Both the position numbers and the translations under genes were made by a program. Positions 36,066-49,020 of a stretch of 64,000 nucleotides of DNA are shown one piece after another (position 1 is the first letter of the stretch; every line of letters begins with the position of its first letter). The DNA is from Riptortus pedestris. Its lineage: Eukaryota > Arthropoda > Insecta > Hemiptera > Alydidae. The notes below the pieces were generated by a model. That model had not been told where the DNA came from, searched no databases, and saw only the letters and a list, made by a program, of their open reading frames with translations. The stretch lies in assembly GCA_019009955.1 (NCBI GenBank), contig CM032229.1:143667501-143731500 (forward strand), written 5' to 3'.

Positions 36066-36585
36066 TCAACACTTTATCAATAGAACTTATGCTCAAGGAG
36101 ATACTGGGTTCCAAAGTATTTTAGTTAGGAATTCTCTAAAAATAAATACTCTTGAGATGTCGTTTAAAATGCTAAAGTACTTAAAACTTCCTTGAAATCT
36201 TGTAAAATCGAACTATATCGGTGCAACAACTGCAAACCATTCAGGCTTCTAACGTGAGAGGCGTTGATAATGAAATAAAAATAATTATACAGTTCATATT
36301 TAAACAAGCCTTAAATATTTTTGGGGGGAATTTCGGTTCTTTTTTATTTTATTTTATTTTATTTATATTTTTAAGCATTTTACTAGTTTTTTTTTTTAAA
36401 TAAAACATTCATAGAGATTTTATTTTTTTACTTATTTGTTTTGTATAGAAAATTATATATGTGTTTTGTGTCCCTATGATAAGCAGACCACAGAGGTGTG
36501 GCATTGCAATCACACTTTTCACTTGATGAATTCCCCTCATAACACACATGTTTTACATTAGTCATCCTCGGGCATCCTCTAACGC
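36066..36585. other. No gene seen
   Basis: T-rich low-complexity DNA near 36340-36400; nothing recognised. Confidence 0.5.
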
Positions 36586-36589
36586 GACC

Positions 36590-36790
36590 AGAAAATATTA
36601 TGTTGTAATCCTATAGGTTTAGCAATGGCTGGGGGGTTCGCCGCATATGCGGATCGACCTCCGTCGTGTGACACTTTGAAATATACCGGCGTAATTTTCA
36701 AGGGTTGCCACTCCCCCCCCCCACCCCACACGCCAGGGGATGGAAGTATGAATTTGTGCTCTGGGGCTTAAATTCGATTTATAATATCGC
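36590..36790. promoter_or_regulatory. Candidate regulatory island with CCGCATATGCGG palindrome
   Basis: A GC-rich island with the perfect 12-bp palindrome CCGCATATGCGG (36641-36652), whose centre CATATG is a bHLH E-box. A C-rich homopolymer follows at about 36713-36726. No coding frame. Confidence 0.25.
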
Positions 36791-38099
36791 TGGATGGGTC
36801 GTTTCTAATTCCAGTCCAGCTTTAAATCACTTCAAAACTCCGGACGGATTTCACACGAGAAATTTTCTCTAATGAAAATGATTCTTCAATTTTTCCCGCA
36901 TAGTGCAAAAAAAAAGAAAAAAGTTCTGCATTTTGCTTACCCAACATATAAAATCATTCTCCGCTCCTATTTAAAAATCATTTTGTCAGGCAATTACTTA
37001 ATGATAACATATGAATAACTCTTTTGAATAATCAAATATATTAACTAATCAAATACTTTAAACGTTCGACACGTAAACATTCTCCATTTTTTCCTGTAAC
37101 AAGAAGCCCTTCTAACTCAACATTTAAGCTGGGCATGAAATTTTTAGCGTCTCTTCTGTTCGACGTGAAAATCGCATTAAGGGAGGTTACAGAACACTGA
37201 AAGCAGACTAATTACAAATGTCTCGGTTAATTTTCCAGTTATGGAAAAAAACATATAGGACAATAATTGTGGAAAAGCTAATATGCAACAAGAATAGTGA
37301 TGCAACATTTTTCGACTACATAATTACGGAGATAGTTAGAATGTTTTATTATATTCCTTTTCCATCAACATATCGTATTTAAGCTTGAAAAAAGACTACG
37401 TGATATATTGGCTTATGGGTAATGGGAAATAAGTAGGAGTTTTGTGATGACTGAGAACTAAGATATTTTCTTATATTGGCTCTTCGTCTGCCAAATCTTT
37501 AATTAAAATATTTAATTGATAGTGATTGAGTTTAATGCCTCCAAAATTCTGAAATTTATTTTGCCTTAAGTTTAGACTTGTGTCAATTTCTTAAATATAC
37601 ATTTCTGTACACTTTTTTAACTTAATATTTTTATATTCTTACAGCACTTTATTCATACATTAGAGGTGTTTCAGACCACACTTGCTGTAGTCTTCTTATA
37701 GAAGCCCTGAAATGATTTAATTAATTTGACAACAAGACTATTTTCATTTCAGCTCAAAATATTCATTGGTTTCTGGGTTTTTTATACTATTTGTTTTTAT
37801 AAATCATTCTGCAGAATTGGAGAGTTTTTCTTCACCCCCTCCCCCTGAGACCTTGATTTCTATTGGCTACGACAATCAAACTTTGTATTCTTTTATACAT
37901 TCATTTCTATTGGGGGAAAAAATAATGAAATAAAAGGGTGGAGAGCGGTCAGATTTGAATTCTACATCCAGTATTTGTTTAACTTTGTTCCCGTGTCCAA
38001 CATTTTTTCCCAAAACCAATTCCTTATGATCAATAGGTCCAATTAACAATGTACCAGAATATTAAGCATTCGGAATTCAATGAAACGCGTTTCGAGGGA
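36791..38099. other. No gene seen
   Basis: AT-rich sequence; nothing recognised. Confidence 0.5.
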
Positions 38100-38560
38100 A
38101 CCCAAAAAAAAAAAAAAAATGGTGGAAAAAAAATAGCTGTGTTCCCTGGGAGAGGCACTCAATCGAATTTGTTCAGAACAAACAACGAACCAATTTTTTC
38201 CTGTACACGTAGATTACCGGTCAAATGGTGGGGGGTCATCTCTCCCCCCCCCGCCAATCCTCAGTGGCTCCCTTCCCACCCTCTCCGACGTAATTAAATA
38301 AAAAAATTTCTCCGCCGTTGGCGGTCCGTTGGGCGGGGATAAATCAAATAAACGGCCTCCTATTTAAAGTGCCGTATTTATGCGGGGCCGTTAAAATTAT
38401 AAATTAAAAAAGAGTGGAGGGGGTGGGTGGAGGAGGTTAAAGTGGGGGTAGGTTTAATATCTGGGGTCGCTTGTCGGATAAATACGTTTTGTTTACGTGA
38501 GTAATGAGCTGGTCGTTTGCGGCTCAATCACTGACACAACCCTCCCTAACACTTTTTTTT
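38100..38560. promoter_or_regulatory. GC-rich island with G-rich tract and homeodomain/FOX-like sites
   Basis: GC-rich from about 38140 to 38540. It includes a C run near 38243, TAATTAAA near 38292, a TTTATGCGGGG segment near 38376, a G-rich stretch 38416-38448 with several G runs (possible quadruplex), and TTGTTTACG near 38488 (FOX-like). The absence of ATG-started frames of note argues against coding. Candidate enhancer or promoter of an unseen gene. Confidence 0.3.
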
Positions 38561-40688
38561 TTAATATGTTTCACACTTTTTTTTTTCTAACAACGTATTA
38601 TATTAATCTGTGGTGAAAGTCGTTTAAAAACGATCTCTACGACCATTTCTAACAGGAAGTATTTTTACATCAAGACATTAAATATATCTTAAAAATTGTG
38701 AACATTCTTCTTTCAAGAAAAACTGTACAGAGTTTCCTTCAATTTTGTTAATACTCGAAGTTTTGTAAAGAGAAAAATACTGAAAATGAAGGGCTGAAGT
38801 ATTAATTCACTTCTAGGTCCAAAAACTATAAAATAAAGAATTCATGGTTTTACTAAATTTGATCCGATGCATGAGACTTCTACAGCTTATTTTAACTACT
38901 AGTCAAGTATAATTTTTTTTTTGTTTTCAGATAAACATTTTTAATGATATAATAATTAATTACAAGAGTATTATAATCCAAGGCATTTTTAATATATCAC
39001 CCCACCCCCACTAAAACATTAGCACATAATTAGGTCAAAACAATTCAAAGAATTTTTTTTTAGCAAAGTGTAAGTTTCCTCGTTGAGCGTCAGGACTTTC
39101 GAAGTAAACCAAGAAATTTCCTGGATGAAGTTAAAAAAAATTTCCAAATAAAATAAAAAGAAATTAAAAAAAAATAGAAAATATATTTCCACCCCAGTGA
39201 GAATATATATCAAGTGGCTCACTCTAATAAGAGTGTGCTAAAAATGGTACGTGTGCTCAGAAAGTACTCCATCTAATTAAATCATTGTGAATGATAGAGG
39301 CCTTTTTCCTGAGAAAATATATAGTTTTTGTGTGCATCGCTTATATTACTTCTTATAAGATAAATGAGTTTCCATAATAGGTTTTTCATAAAGTGCTTAA
39401 CACGAATATCTTCCTCCCAGAAAAACAAAATACCAGACGAAATAAATAGAAAAAAAAACATTGATTTTGAGAATTGCGAAATTTTGGATTTTTTAGATCT
39501 GTAGGCTATTTATGCTTGATCAAGCATGAAAATCAAAGATTATTTTTCTCTATTTGTTCACTAAAAATAGCAATTAGAAAAATTAGTGACGCCATTATCA
39601 GTTAAAAGTGGAATGGAATAATTTATCCAATTTTTCCACTTATGAAATTAATGCTCACATTTTAAGCTGTCATTCTGTAAATAACGTTTCCAAATGGGAA
39701 TATTTATTGATCTTGTGAAACGAAAAACATAAGGCTTGCCCAATTAGTTCCACAAATGTCATTAGACTGGAAAGCGGACAAAATAATTTAAAAATCATTT
39801 CACCATGTATGTGAGTATTATATCAGAGCCATGATTGGTCCCGTAATAACAATAATTATAGCTCGTCATCAAGGTGAGATATCAATATGTCCAGACATAT
39901 TGAAAGTGGATTGAGACCAATCAAAAGCTCTATTACAATTAGGCCAATTTCAATAATCGTTACGAACTCAGTTGCGAGGATAAAATCAATTGGGGAAATT
40001 TCCACTCCGACTTTTTGATAGGAAATAAGATATTGTGCCGTGGGAATGTAACGAAGATTTCACAAGGAAAACTTAATCCACAACTAGTTTTCGGAAAATG
40101 TAAGATAGGAAAGGTTGTGAGAGCAAACTCGGGACAGAATATCTGTAGATTTTAATCCCTTTGGTCCTCCGAAAATTATTGTTTTTTTTTTTTAGGTTAT
40201 TCTGTCACTAAATAACTTTTGAATCAATATCCCACGACTCACCTAAGCTCTCAAAATCAACATAATAACACTCTTTGCTAGGGTTTAAGTTATATGCCAA
40301 CTTGACGTTTGTCCATATATATTTGTGTGTGTGTCATTCTAGGCCTCAGGATCTTTATTTCACATTTTACGAAATTTAGTTCGGAGGTAGTATTTATAAG
40401 GAAGTTTAGTGTGTCAGAGGATGTGTACACAGTCCCAATCAGTATTGATCCTGTGATGTACACAGGAAATCATCTATTATAATTTGTTTAGTACTAATTT
40501 ATTAAATGAATTACATGTTTGCGTTTTGGTGGTTAAATGTTTTTAAATTATGTACATTCTGCGTTTTTCCTAAAAGGTTTACTCCGAACTCTTGATTGAG
40601 GCCATTGCTTTGAATTCATTGAAAGCCATCTGCAAACCCCAATTATATGGGAATCTAATTACATTGAAATCAATTGAATCAGCCCACT
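38561..40688. other. No gene seen
   Basis: AT-rich. A more complex patch at 39820-40060 could be conserved but has no clear motif cluster. Confidence 0.45.
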
Positions 40689-40883
40689 TTATTATTATTT
40701 ATTAACGTCCACTTTTTGCAACTAAGGAAAATGGGACGGCTTATCTTCAGGTTATCAAGCTTTTTTAGCAAGGGGGACTTAATGAGTCCGTCACTAAATA
40801 AATTCCTATTTCCCAGGCGGGAATCTAAATCGCTACTGGTTTGGTTAAGGCCAACACTTTAATTCACATGGCTAACCTAAGTC
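40689..40883 (-). mobile_element. tRNA-Leu-like SINE, near full-length copy
   Basis: On the minus strand the head reads TTAGCCATGTGAATTAAAGTG, with a degraded B-box (GATTTAGATTCCCGCC). Then come the hairpin TTTATTTAGTGACGGACTCATTAAGTCC, the GCTAAAAAAGC and AACC/AAGCCGTCCCATT blocks, and a tail AATAAATAATAATAAA. The head region matches 33286-33490 over its whole length. Confidence 0.75.
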
Positions 40884-42364
40884 ATTCAGTTTATTAATCC
40901 ATATTTTATTGATAGAAGAAATATTTTTTTTATAAACTGTCTTTAAATATCCCCATCAGAAATCCAAGTTTTTACTCATTCATTGGCTTTATTATTCATT
41001 GTAAAGTTTTAATTTTTTTTTTTTTTACAACCTCCTTCGAGGAATGCAAATATTTTTTTGTGGCGATCCTTATAAACTTGTTTGATATTAGTAAAAAGAG
41101 TCATTTTGTGCTATTAAATTTAAATTAATTTATGTGCCGGTAGACAAACCAAATGACATGAACTTATAACTGTTGTTGTTTTCATTTTTTACAAATCTTA
41201 TGATTTTTTTTGTTAGTTATTTTGTCCTTGAAAATAGAATATTTAGATTGAATATACATTTTTTCTAACTGATATAATTCTGAAATTTTCAATCTAGAAG
41301 ATTCTCCATGAGACAGAACTACAATGCATTCTCCACAACAATCCTGGACTGATGGGAACTAAGTAGAAGATTGTTTAAAACTCCTAACAGCTCGCTTATT
41401 CGCAGCACGCATCCAAACTCAAACATTAATTTACAAGTTAATTTATAGTTCTAATGAAATCTGTAATTAAAAGAATCCCTCGTTCAGCTGACAACAGGAG
41501 GATCCACGACTGTTAATAACAGATATCTGTCAGTAAAACCGGAACGCTCCAAACATGCAAGCCATCCGATGGCCAAGGGCTTCCAAGGAAACGACAAAAT
41601 ATAATAACTAGAGGACAGTAATTTTAAACAGCGAAGGTTTTCTGTAAAAAAAAAAAAAAAAACATATGGTACGATTCGTACGGAAAAACATACTTTAGCT
41701 CTGAGACTCACAAGCCTAAAATATAAACGATATCTCAAGGGAGGGAGGGGTAATATTAAAATGTTCTCTATCTCATTCTGCTCACATTAATAAATTATGA
41801 ACTTTTAGAAAATCTAATAAGGGCATCTATAGTTTGATTTCTTGGTAGCTGGTTTTCAAAGCAGCTAAAAATAGTGAAATTTTGGTTTACGGAAAATTGC
41901 CAAATGAATCTGAAAAAGGAAATAGGATTGTATTCCTATATATTTCTAGGTTTGGCTAAGCTAAACCTTATACTTCTATCAGTTTTCTCCTTGTGGAAGG
42001 GGCACATTGTGAGGGTTTTCCAAATAAAAGATAAAATAAATGTTTTTCCAATTTTTAATTTCTTTTCGTTAATTACCATCAGTGGCCTTACTGTTTGGAA
42101 CGCTTATCTTAGTTACTTCAAGTAACTGCATTGTTCAAATAACACCTATTTTTTCTTTATTATCTGACGGAGAAGACCGATCGGCTTTCTTTAAAAACAG
42201 AACAAGCACTGCAACCGCCATACAATTTGATGTTTGGTTTTATAATAAGGTTTATTTTTTTAAGATCACACATTTGGAATAGATGATCTTGAAATAGTTG
42301 TTATGTTGGAAACACTAAATTATTCCTTAAGCCCAATTGTAAAACTCCAACATTCATAGTAAAA

Positions 42365-42366
<2 letters not shown>
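40884..42366. other. No gene seen
   Basis: AT-rich; open frames at 41484-41738 (minus), 41874-42125 and 42082-42282 are T-rich hydrophobic chance frames. Confidence 0.45.

Positions 42367-42419
<53 letters not shown>
42367..42419. repeat. (TA)n microsatellite
   Basis: About 26 TA units, uninterrupted. Confidence 0.9.
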
Positions 42420-42425
<6 letters not shown>

Positions 42426-43559
42426 GGTTTAAGTAAGTTAGGTGCATGGTGATTGAAATGACACAACAAAAAAAAATGAATAAGGCTAACCTGGAGGTTA
42501 ACAGCCTCTTCTAGCCTGATTGAGACCAAGAAATAAAAACAATGGGTTACGTCAATGAAATTATTTCGCTTATCTTAAGAAACCTGTAAAACAATTAACT
42601 ATATTCCAATTATTTTCGTGGTATATTCTTATTTAGCTCACTCAAATAATGGTATGGTAGAATAGAGTAAACCTGGTTATAAAACATTTATAAACTACTA
42701 TGCGAAAATCATTCATTTCTTTGAAAATTAAATATATTTTCTCTTAAATAAAAAATAGTGTTTACGTTTCATGGTGTAAACCTATAAAAAAATATATTGT
42801 TTAATCACTGCTGAGACATTTAAACATTCTATGTGTAAAAGTATACTTTAGGCATGAAGTCTTTTTTATTTACTTTAAAAATGGATTTCTTTATAAATTT
42901 AATTTCGCAATATAATTAAGGATATTTATTACAAAACATAAATTAGCTAATCCCTAAAATAATTAGTATTTTGTTCAATATTTTTGGCCGTTTCGGTGCC
43001 ACCTCTTCAAGGGTTAAAAATCATAGTTTTAATCACGCCCACCATCGCCAAACATAGCATACTTCAATATTCATCTCACATGACTCAAATGACTTACTTT
43101 AGATAACTTTTTAACTACTAATTATGCATCTGTTTATTTAGTACAATAAATAAAAGTTTACAAAATTAATAACTGTCTAAAATACCATCAGACGGAATTA
43201 ATAGTATTTATAATTTCCTCTTTATATTCTATTTAATTTTCTTCATTTAGTAAGGAGACGTGAGAGCCATTATTCAAGCTAACCCCTCAAGCGTTTCAAA
43301 AAGAGAAAAATATAAGTCTTTCTTATTTTATCCTCGGAAAATGAGGCCATTTTTATATTTAACAAAAAAATATATTAATTTCTGAGTTAGAGAAAAATTA
43401 CACCTTTGACTGTTAACATTAAACAGATGAAGAATGAAAAATATTATGAATTTTCAGCAAACGGGGAAAAAAATAAAAATGATTCATAGCGCCTTCCCTC
43501 CTCCTTTCACCCTTAAAAAAAAGAAAAAAAATCTAAAGAAGATGAATTGATATAATAAT
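42420..43559. other. No gene seen
   Basis: AT-rich; nothing recognised. Confidence 0.5.
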
Positions 43560-43990
43560 TTATAATAATAGCGGGCATATAGATGTGAAACAAATGAAAG
43601 GGGTGCTGAGGAGGTTGGGGGCCACGTGGCCCTGAACTTGACAAATGTGAGGGCTTAATGTGGAGGAATCAAGAGTTCTGCCCCCGGTATTTATTCTCCT
43701 GGGGGGGGGGAGATATTTATTTAAAATATCGCTCGGCATCGATATATCAGCATTATCGCTACCCCTCTCCCCGTCGCGATATCTACCTCCAACCACCCTA
43801 TACTCAATTTACAGTGACGGGCTTCAATGAGCCTGTCTTAGACCGTCAATATTATTGTCCTTTCTCCTTTCTAGCGTATTTCTCTCTAAGGAACTGCCTA
43901 ATCGATTTTTTTTTATTCCTTGCACAAACTAAAGGGAATATTGTAAACGCTATTCCAGCGTAAATACCCGTTTAGTTCAGAGAGTACATC
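43560..43990. promoter_or_regulatory. GC-richer island, candidate regulatory element
   Basis: The island contains GCCACGTGGCC (around 43620; CACGTG E-box in a near-perfect palindrome), a run of 10 G at 43701-43710, and several ATCG-rich motifs (TATCGC, CATCGATAT, TCGCGATATC) between 43728 and 43783. Overlapping open frames on both strands (78 and 101 codons) cancel as coding evidence and show no known motifs. Confidence 0.28.
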
Positions 43991-44518
43991 TGTACGTATC
44001 TCGCATAACCCGCCCCCCCCCAAAAAAAAACTTGCCTCAGAATATTGAAATTTGAAATTCAAAGTCCCGTTACACGAAGCCTAAGGTGAACAGGACTTGA
44101 AATTCAATCTGGACAAGGGATTTTAGAAATAATCTCTTTACTAGAAGTAAATGATACCTACAAATACCTACAATTAAAAACTACGAATAACTCGTTTAAT
44201 GCTTCAGTTAGAGAAAAAACTATATGCAACAGAAGTTTTCGAATATTACATTTTCCAGCAAGTTGAAGGAAGCCGGAGAGGCTGTTTAGGTAATGCTAAA
44301 AACTAAGCAATGCAAATATTTTGCAAATATTTCCAACAGATGTAGGGCATTACATATATGTTTGCTAGTATAATTTTTTTTTTCTTTTAACCAACTCATA
44401 ATAATGTGGGTATTTCAAATTGTCACCCCCCCCCTTTAATCTCTCCTCCAATTGGAGCCAACGGCGAACTTGATAATTAGTATTACAGGAAGCGCTTAAA
44501 TAAAATGTTTGATAACTT

Positions 44519-44520
<2 letters not shown>
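43991..44520. other. No gene seen; C and A homopolymers
   Basis: A C run followed by an A run near 44012-44030 and another C run near 44426. Otherwise AT-rich. Confidence 0.5.

Positions 44521-44579
<59 letters not shown>
44521..44579. repeat. (AT)n microsatellite
   Basis: About 29 AT units, uninterrupted. Confidence 0.9.
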
Positions 44580-44582
<3 letters not shown>

Positions 44583-45919
44583 GTACTTAAGATAGAAGAG
44601 GGTAATGTTGTATAACAAGTGGTACTGTTTACCGATAGTACACGGAACGCGGTAATTAACACACAAGTTGCGTGACGAGATTGTAATCAACCCCTTCCCC
44701 TGCTGCGGTAGGTAACCCCCCCCCCCTGCTGCCTTTTCCCGGCGTTTTGTAAAGTGAAAATACGCCCCTATAAACTCCAGGTGGCTTCTTTAGCCTTGTC
44801 ACCGCCTCCTAGTTCCTTCATCGAATACAAAACTGCCCCACTTTCAACTCATTCTCCCCCTACTTACTTAAAAAGATTTTGAAACAACTTGATAAAACCA
44901 TAGTTATAGAACCGGTGAAAAAAAATCCTGAAGCCAGTGGTTGTAGAAAGTCAGCATTTATCTCCCAACGTATCAAGTCATTTCATAGCTTAAATTGTTT
45001 CTCTATATATTTCCCTGAGTAAAGGCCTTGTTTAAACCACATTAGATAAATAAGCAGGAATTTTGTATAATAAGCGATACATTGGGTTAACGTAAAAGTC
45101 GCTCTACTACGTATATGGATTTACTGGAGGCTGAAGACAGAAAATATACTGAATACGGAATATCTACTCCTATTAAATTAATTATACGACATGTTTTGTT
45201 GCACTTCATTAATAATTATTTATTTGAATGGGACGATATCACCGTCCAAACGCATCAATTCAAAAAATGTCATAAATGAAAATTCATGGATTACGAATTT
45301 TTGGCGGAATGTTGGAGTTCAATCATTTTTGGGATTAGATTAGAAAAAAATAATCCACTCAAAAATTAGAGTTTATGAGAGGCAGATTACTTTCGGGGGT
45401 AAATGCCCTGTTTTCAGTGATATACAGCTTGGCACTCTCCTTCGTGGCTCCCTTGTCTATAAATTCGTCACAATACTGGTCATAATATATGGAAATTCGG
45501 TAGAGCATGAGGAAGTTGCCTTGTGTAGGACAGTAGACAACATTTTAAATGGTAGGAATAAAGCTTTTCTTCCGAAATGTGACCTCAAAATGTGCGGCCT
45601 CAAGTAATCAAGGGTTTTCCATGAATACAACACATTTCAGATTTTTATCCTAAAAACGTGAAGACTGTCCCTGGGAATAATCGTTTCGGAGAGGTTTACC
45701 TCACTCCAATAGCTTGTAATTCCGAATCAGAGCTGTCTTAAAATATAACGCCGCATCCCGGAAAGTGGTGCGAAATATCTTGAAATCTAAACCTGACTGT
45801 GTGCTTACTAAGGATAAAATCTGCAGGAATTTAGGGCAGTTGCGCAAGAGCGGGCTCCTTATCATAGACGGACGTATTTAGATCATCTCTTTACTGAGAT
45901 ATACTAAGACAGGTGACAG
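44580..45919. other. No gene seen
   Basis: C run near 44717; moderate GC around 45680-45880 without a recognised feature. Confidence 0.45.
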
Positions 45920-46185
45920 GAATAAAACAAGGAAAGTGAGTTGTTATATTTGGAAAGAAATGGCCGAGCAAAAACAAGGACTCACAGCATGTCCGACCCC
46001 GGCGTGGGGGTGTCCCAGATCCCGAAAGGAACGACTCCAAAACAGAGGACGCCTTCCTGGACTTGACGGCACGAGACTTATTTCTGTTTCGTCTCTTCTA
46101 AAAACAAGATGGAAAATATACCCTGCTTGCATTTTTAATAATAGATTGCTAACTTTAACCTTCTCAAGATGGATTGCGTAACTCA
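45920..46185 (+). other. GC-richer island with a 73-codon ATG frame in good start context
   Basis: ATG at 45960 has G at -3 and G at +4, a favourable eukaryotic start context, and opens 73 codons to 46181. The product would be Arg/Lys/Pro-rich and matches no family I know. The minus strand also has an 88-codon open frame over the same bases, so openness is partly a result of GC content. It could be a small exon or a regulatory island. Confidence 0.2.
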
Positions 46186-47039
46186 GTAAACAGAAAGTCT
46201 TAGGGCTCAACCCAAATCAGGTCAACAGTATTTTTATACAGTAGTATTAAAGGCTAAAATCAATCAGTTACAAACAACTTATTTTGGTGACAATACACTT
46301 GTTGGACGGTTTGCTTCCACCGTAGTTGTCCATTCGCAACTGTGCATCTTCAATCACGGATCCCTAGCCTCGGGAAGTCATCCACCTGCTCGTTCTGCCA
46401 ACTTTCCTTTTGACTGCCTCTATTCCTTCTCCATCCTGGTATAACATGTAAAATTGCCTTGTGCAGTTTGGAATCAGTCGTACGTTCATAACTAACCCGA
46501 ATGTAACACCTATTCATGGTTCAGATCATTTCAGCCTCACCATACAACGCAGGGGGATCTGATGAACAAATTGAATTGTTCTATACCATCAGCACGTCAT
46601 TATCATTAATTTTTATGGCGTTTAAGATATTTACATTACTCGTAACCAATTTCATTTTACAAAGATATCTTGTCAAAACATTCTGTCAGTCTGCTCATTT
46701 GGGCAGATTAAGGGTGCTAGACTCTTCTAAGGACAAATTTCCATTGACAACAGTCTCTATAGCCCCGATTATTGTTCTTGGGTTATTTAAGTTCCATTGG
46801 AACTCATCCACATCCTTAGTCAGAAAGATACATGCGGACAGCTGTTTTAAAATTGGCAAGAGTGAGCCAAACGCTCATTTCTTCCTATATCCTTAGGCTA
46901 ACCCGACCAACTTAGTCGGTAGTTTGCCATTAAATGTATTATAATATTTTCGTAGATTAATGCTTAGGGTCTAACGATAAAAGAAATTTTATCCTTTAGT
47001 CCGTTACTAAAAAAAAAAAAAATCAGAAGAATCAGATGA
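46186..47039. other. No convincing gene; contains a 126-codon ATG frame
   Basis: The frame at 46516-46896 has a natural ATG and a hydrophobic stretch (residues about 22-50), but it has no recognised family motif and lies within chance expectation for a window this size. Confidence 0.3.
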
Positions 47040-47575
47040 AATAATTTCTCCCATTTCTCTGGTGCTTGATTTGATTTATTTGCATTCAGCGTCACTGGAG
47101 AATGGCATATGTCGTCGTGTGACATCCCTTTTCAATATTATTTCGCGCCAATCGGTGACCGAGCCGACACATTTCGCATCAATTGCATTTCCAAAGATAT
47201 ATTTCAATAAAATCCGATTAAAAAAAAAAAAAAAAAAGTCCACAGAGAAAGCACACATCGGAACCAGCGAGATGTGAGGGAGGGGGAACCGATCTGAATG
47301 GCATTAAAACAATATAAACGCTGAATGTCCACCAGACTGGACGCATTGATAAACAATCGGATACAGTTCTCTCACGCACACACCCCGATATTATATGTCC
47401 GGACTACAGGACAATGCAACCTGTTATAAATGGCGTCGTTGAAAAGCATCGGGGCGAATCATGGAAAAATGTGCAGTTGCCATTGGAAAGCTAATACGAT
47501 TAATGACGTACGAAAGGAATGATATATATTGTTTCTGCGGATAAATTCGATGCCAGGGGGGGTATGGGGGGGGGT
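47040..47575. promoter_or_regulatory. Candidate regulatory region with E2F and FOX sites
   Basis: TTTCGCGCCA (47141-47150) is a perfect E2F-type site and is followed by an ATCGGTGACCG segment. An A run (47220-47237) splits the block. The second part holds TGATAAACAATC (around 47347, FOX-like), GTTATAAATGGCG (near 47423) and an AATACGATTAATGACG segment. Complex, non-repetitive sequence ending at a G-rich run near 47557. No coding frame of note. Confidence 0.3.
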
Positions 47576-48019
47576 TACGTGACTCTGTTAAATCCAGCTT
47601 AGCCCCAAACCCTTTCAATATATGTATAACTAGGTTTTCATACAAAGCCCTCCCCACATACACCACCCTCCTAAACTACACATAAAATACACTTTCATAT
47701 TTTTTTCCCCCGCGTTTTAAATGAAAAATAATTTTACGCTTTCCGAAAAACGATTGTATTGGTTCCTGCGGAACGTACATATTCTGTATTTGTACTTTTT
47801 TTTACGTATTCATTCTAATGGGTTCCGAAATATGACATTTTAATAAAACATTATAGGCACAGTATAGCACTAAATTCTATCCATGATTTATCCTTTATCG
47901 CTGCTCGGGAACATGTTTTAATTCATATACGTGCTCACTTCTAATCCAGGTTATGAGTGTCGCTGCTCTACTATTTATATTAGAAATGCCAAAAGAATAT
48001 GTCCGATTTTAAATTCAAA
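47576..48019. other. No gene seen
   Basis: AT-rich after about 47690; nothing recognised. Confidence 0.5.
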
Positions 48020-48115
48020 TTATTAACTTTTAACGTCCTCTTATACTACTGTACCTAATTGGGGTGGTTATCTCCTGGTTAACACTGTTCCAGCTAGCAT
48101 TCTACACAGTATTTT
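48020..48115 (-). mobile_element. SINE fragment, tail half, diverged
   Basis: TTATTAACTTTTAACGTCC, CCTAATTGGGGTGG, CTGGTTAACAC and CCAGCTAGCATTCT line up in order with the tail half of the 20.9-kb SINE copy, on the same strand. The tRNA-like head is absent. Confidence 0.5.
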
Positions 48116-49020
48116 AATTAGAAAGTTCATCAATAAAAAAATTTAAATTGGCAAAAAAATATCCCAGTAATCTAACTCATAACTCTAGGTACCAAAATCA
48201 GGATTTTAAGAGTAATTTATGGTAGTAAGCATACCATGTGTCAATATTCTATATTCAATATTTCTAGGTATATCTGTAGGTAGCTTATATCAACCTTGAA
48301 TTATACCGTGTGCTTTTTAATAATGGTTGAAGTTTAGATCAAGATTTACGTCATAATGACGCGTGTTTACTGACTGACCATGAGTCGACAGATCTAAAAC
48401 AAGCCTAAAAAAAACCTCAGACATGAATTTCTTGAGGTACTACATAATATTGAATTATATTGATCTTTGGATAAGGAAAGTTCTGCCAGAAATTATTTAA
48501 TTATTTCTTTATTTTGTATAGGGGAAGAACTGCGTTCACAACTCCTGGGTATCTAACCCAGTATTCCAACACAGATTAGACAGTTGCAAGTAGCCGTATT
48601 CCCCGAGTATGAAAAATTGTCCTCTACCATGAAATGATGAAAATGATTAGGAACAGGAAAATAAAAATAATTTCATAGCAAAGGGATCTCACTAGATTTC
48701 TCTGGGATGGATAACATACAAGTTTCCGTGTGTTTTCAAGGCTTAAAGGAAGTTTCAACTGATAAATCAACAATTAGCGAGTGCCTATCACTCACTAGCG
48801 AGTCATAATCGTCAGTTTTCTTGTGTTAGAAATTTTGAACTCAAAAGATTCGAACCTTTTTTTCGTAATAAAAGGAGATAAATATTCAATATCAAATGGT
48901 TCTTTCTGACTGAATACTTAGAGGACTGTGTTCTTAATAAACAAGAATATCAGGTCTTAGAAAAAAATGTTAATGAATTACGTAGTTAAAAATATTCCAT
49001 ATGATGACTAATGAAACAGA
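48116..49020. other. No gene seen
   Basis: AT-rich; nothing recognised. Confidence 0.5.

Noticed and set aside
39950..40020. ATCGTTACGAACTC resembling part of the palindrome/(TA)n element
   Set aside because: Match is limited to about 14 bases and neighbouring parts of the element are absent.
34161..44579. TA arrays at 34161, 42367 and 44521 as further copies of the mobile element
   Set aside because: Flanks on both sides do not match the element; treated as independent microsatellites.
42320..44690. Minus-strand frames with Ile-Tyr repeats at 42320-42529 and 44496-44690
   Set aside because: Translations of (TA)n arrays.
46516..46896. 126-codon ATG-started frame
   Set aside because: Within chance expectation for 64 kb and six frames; no recognisable domain.
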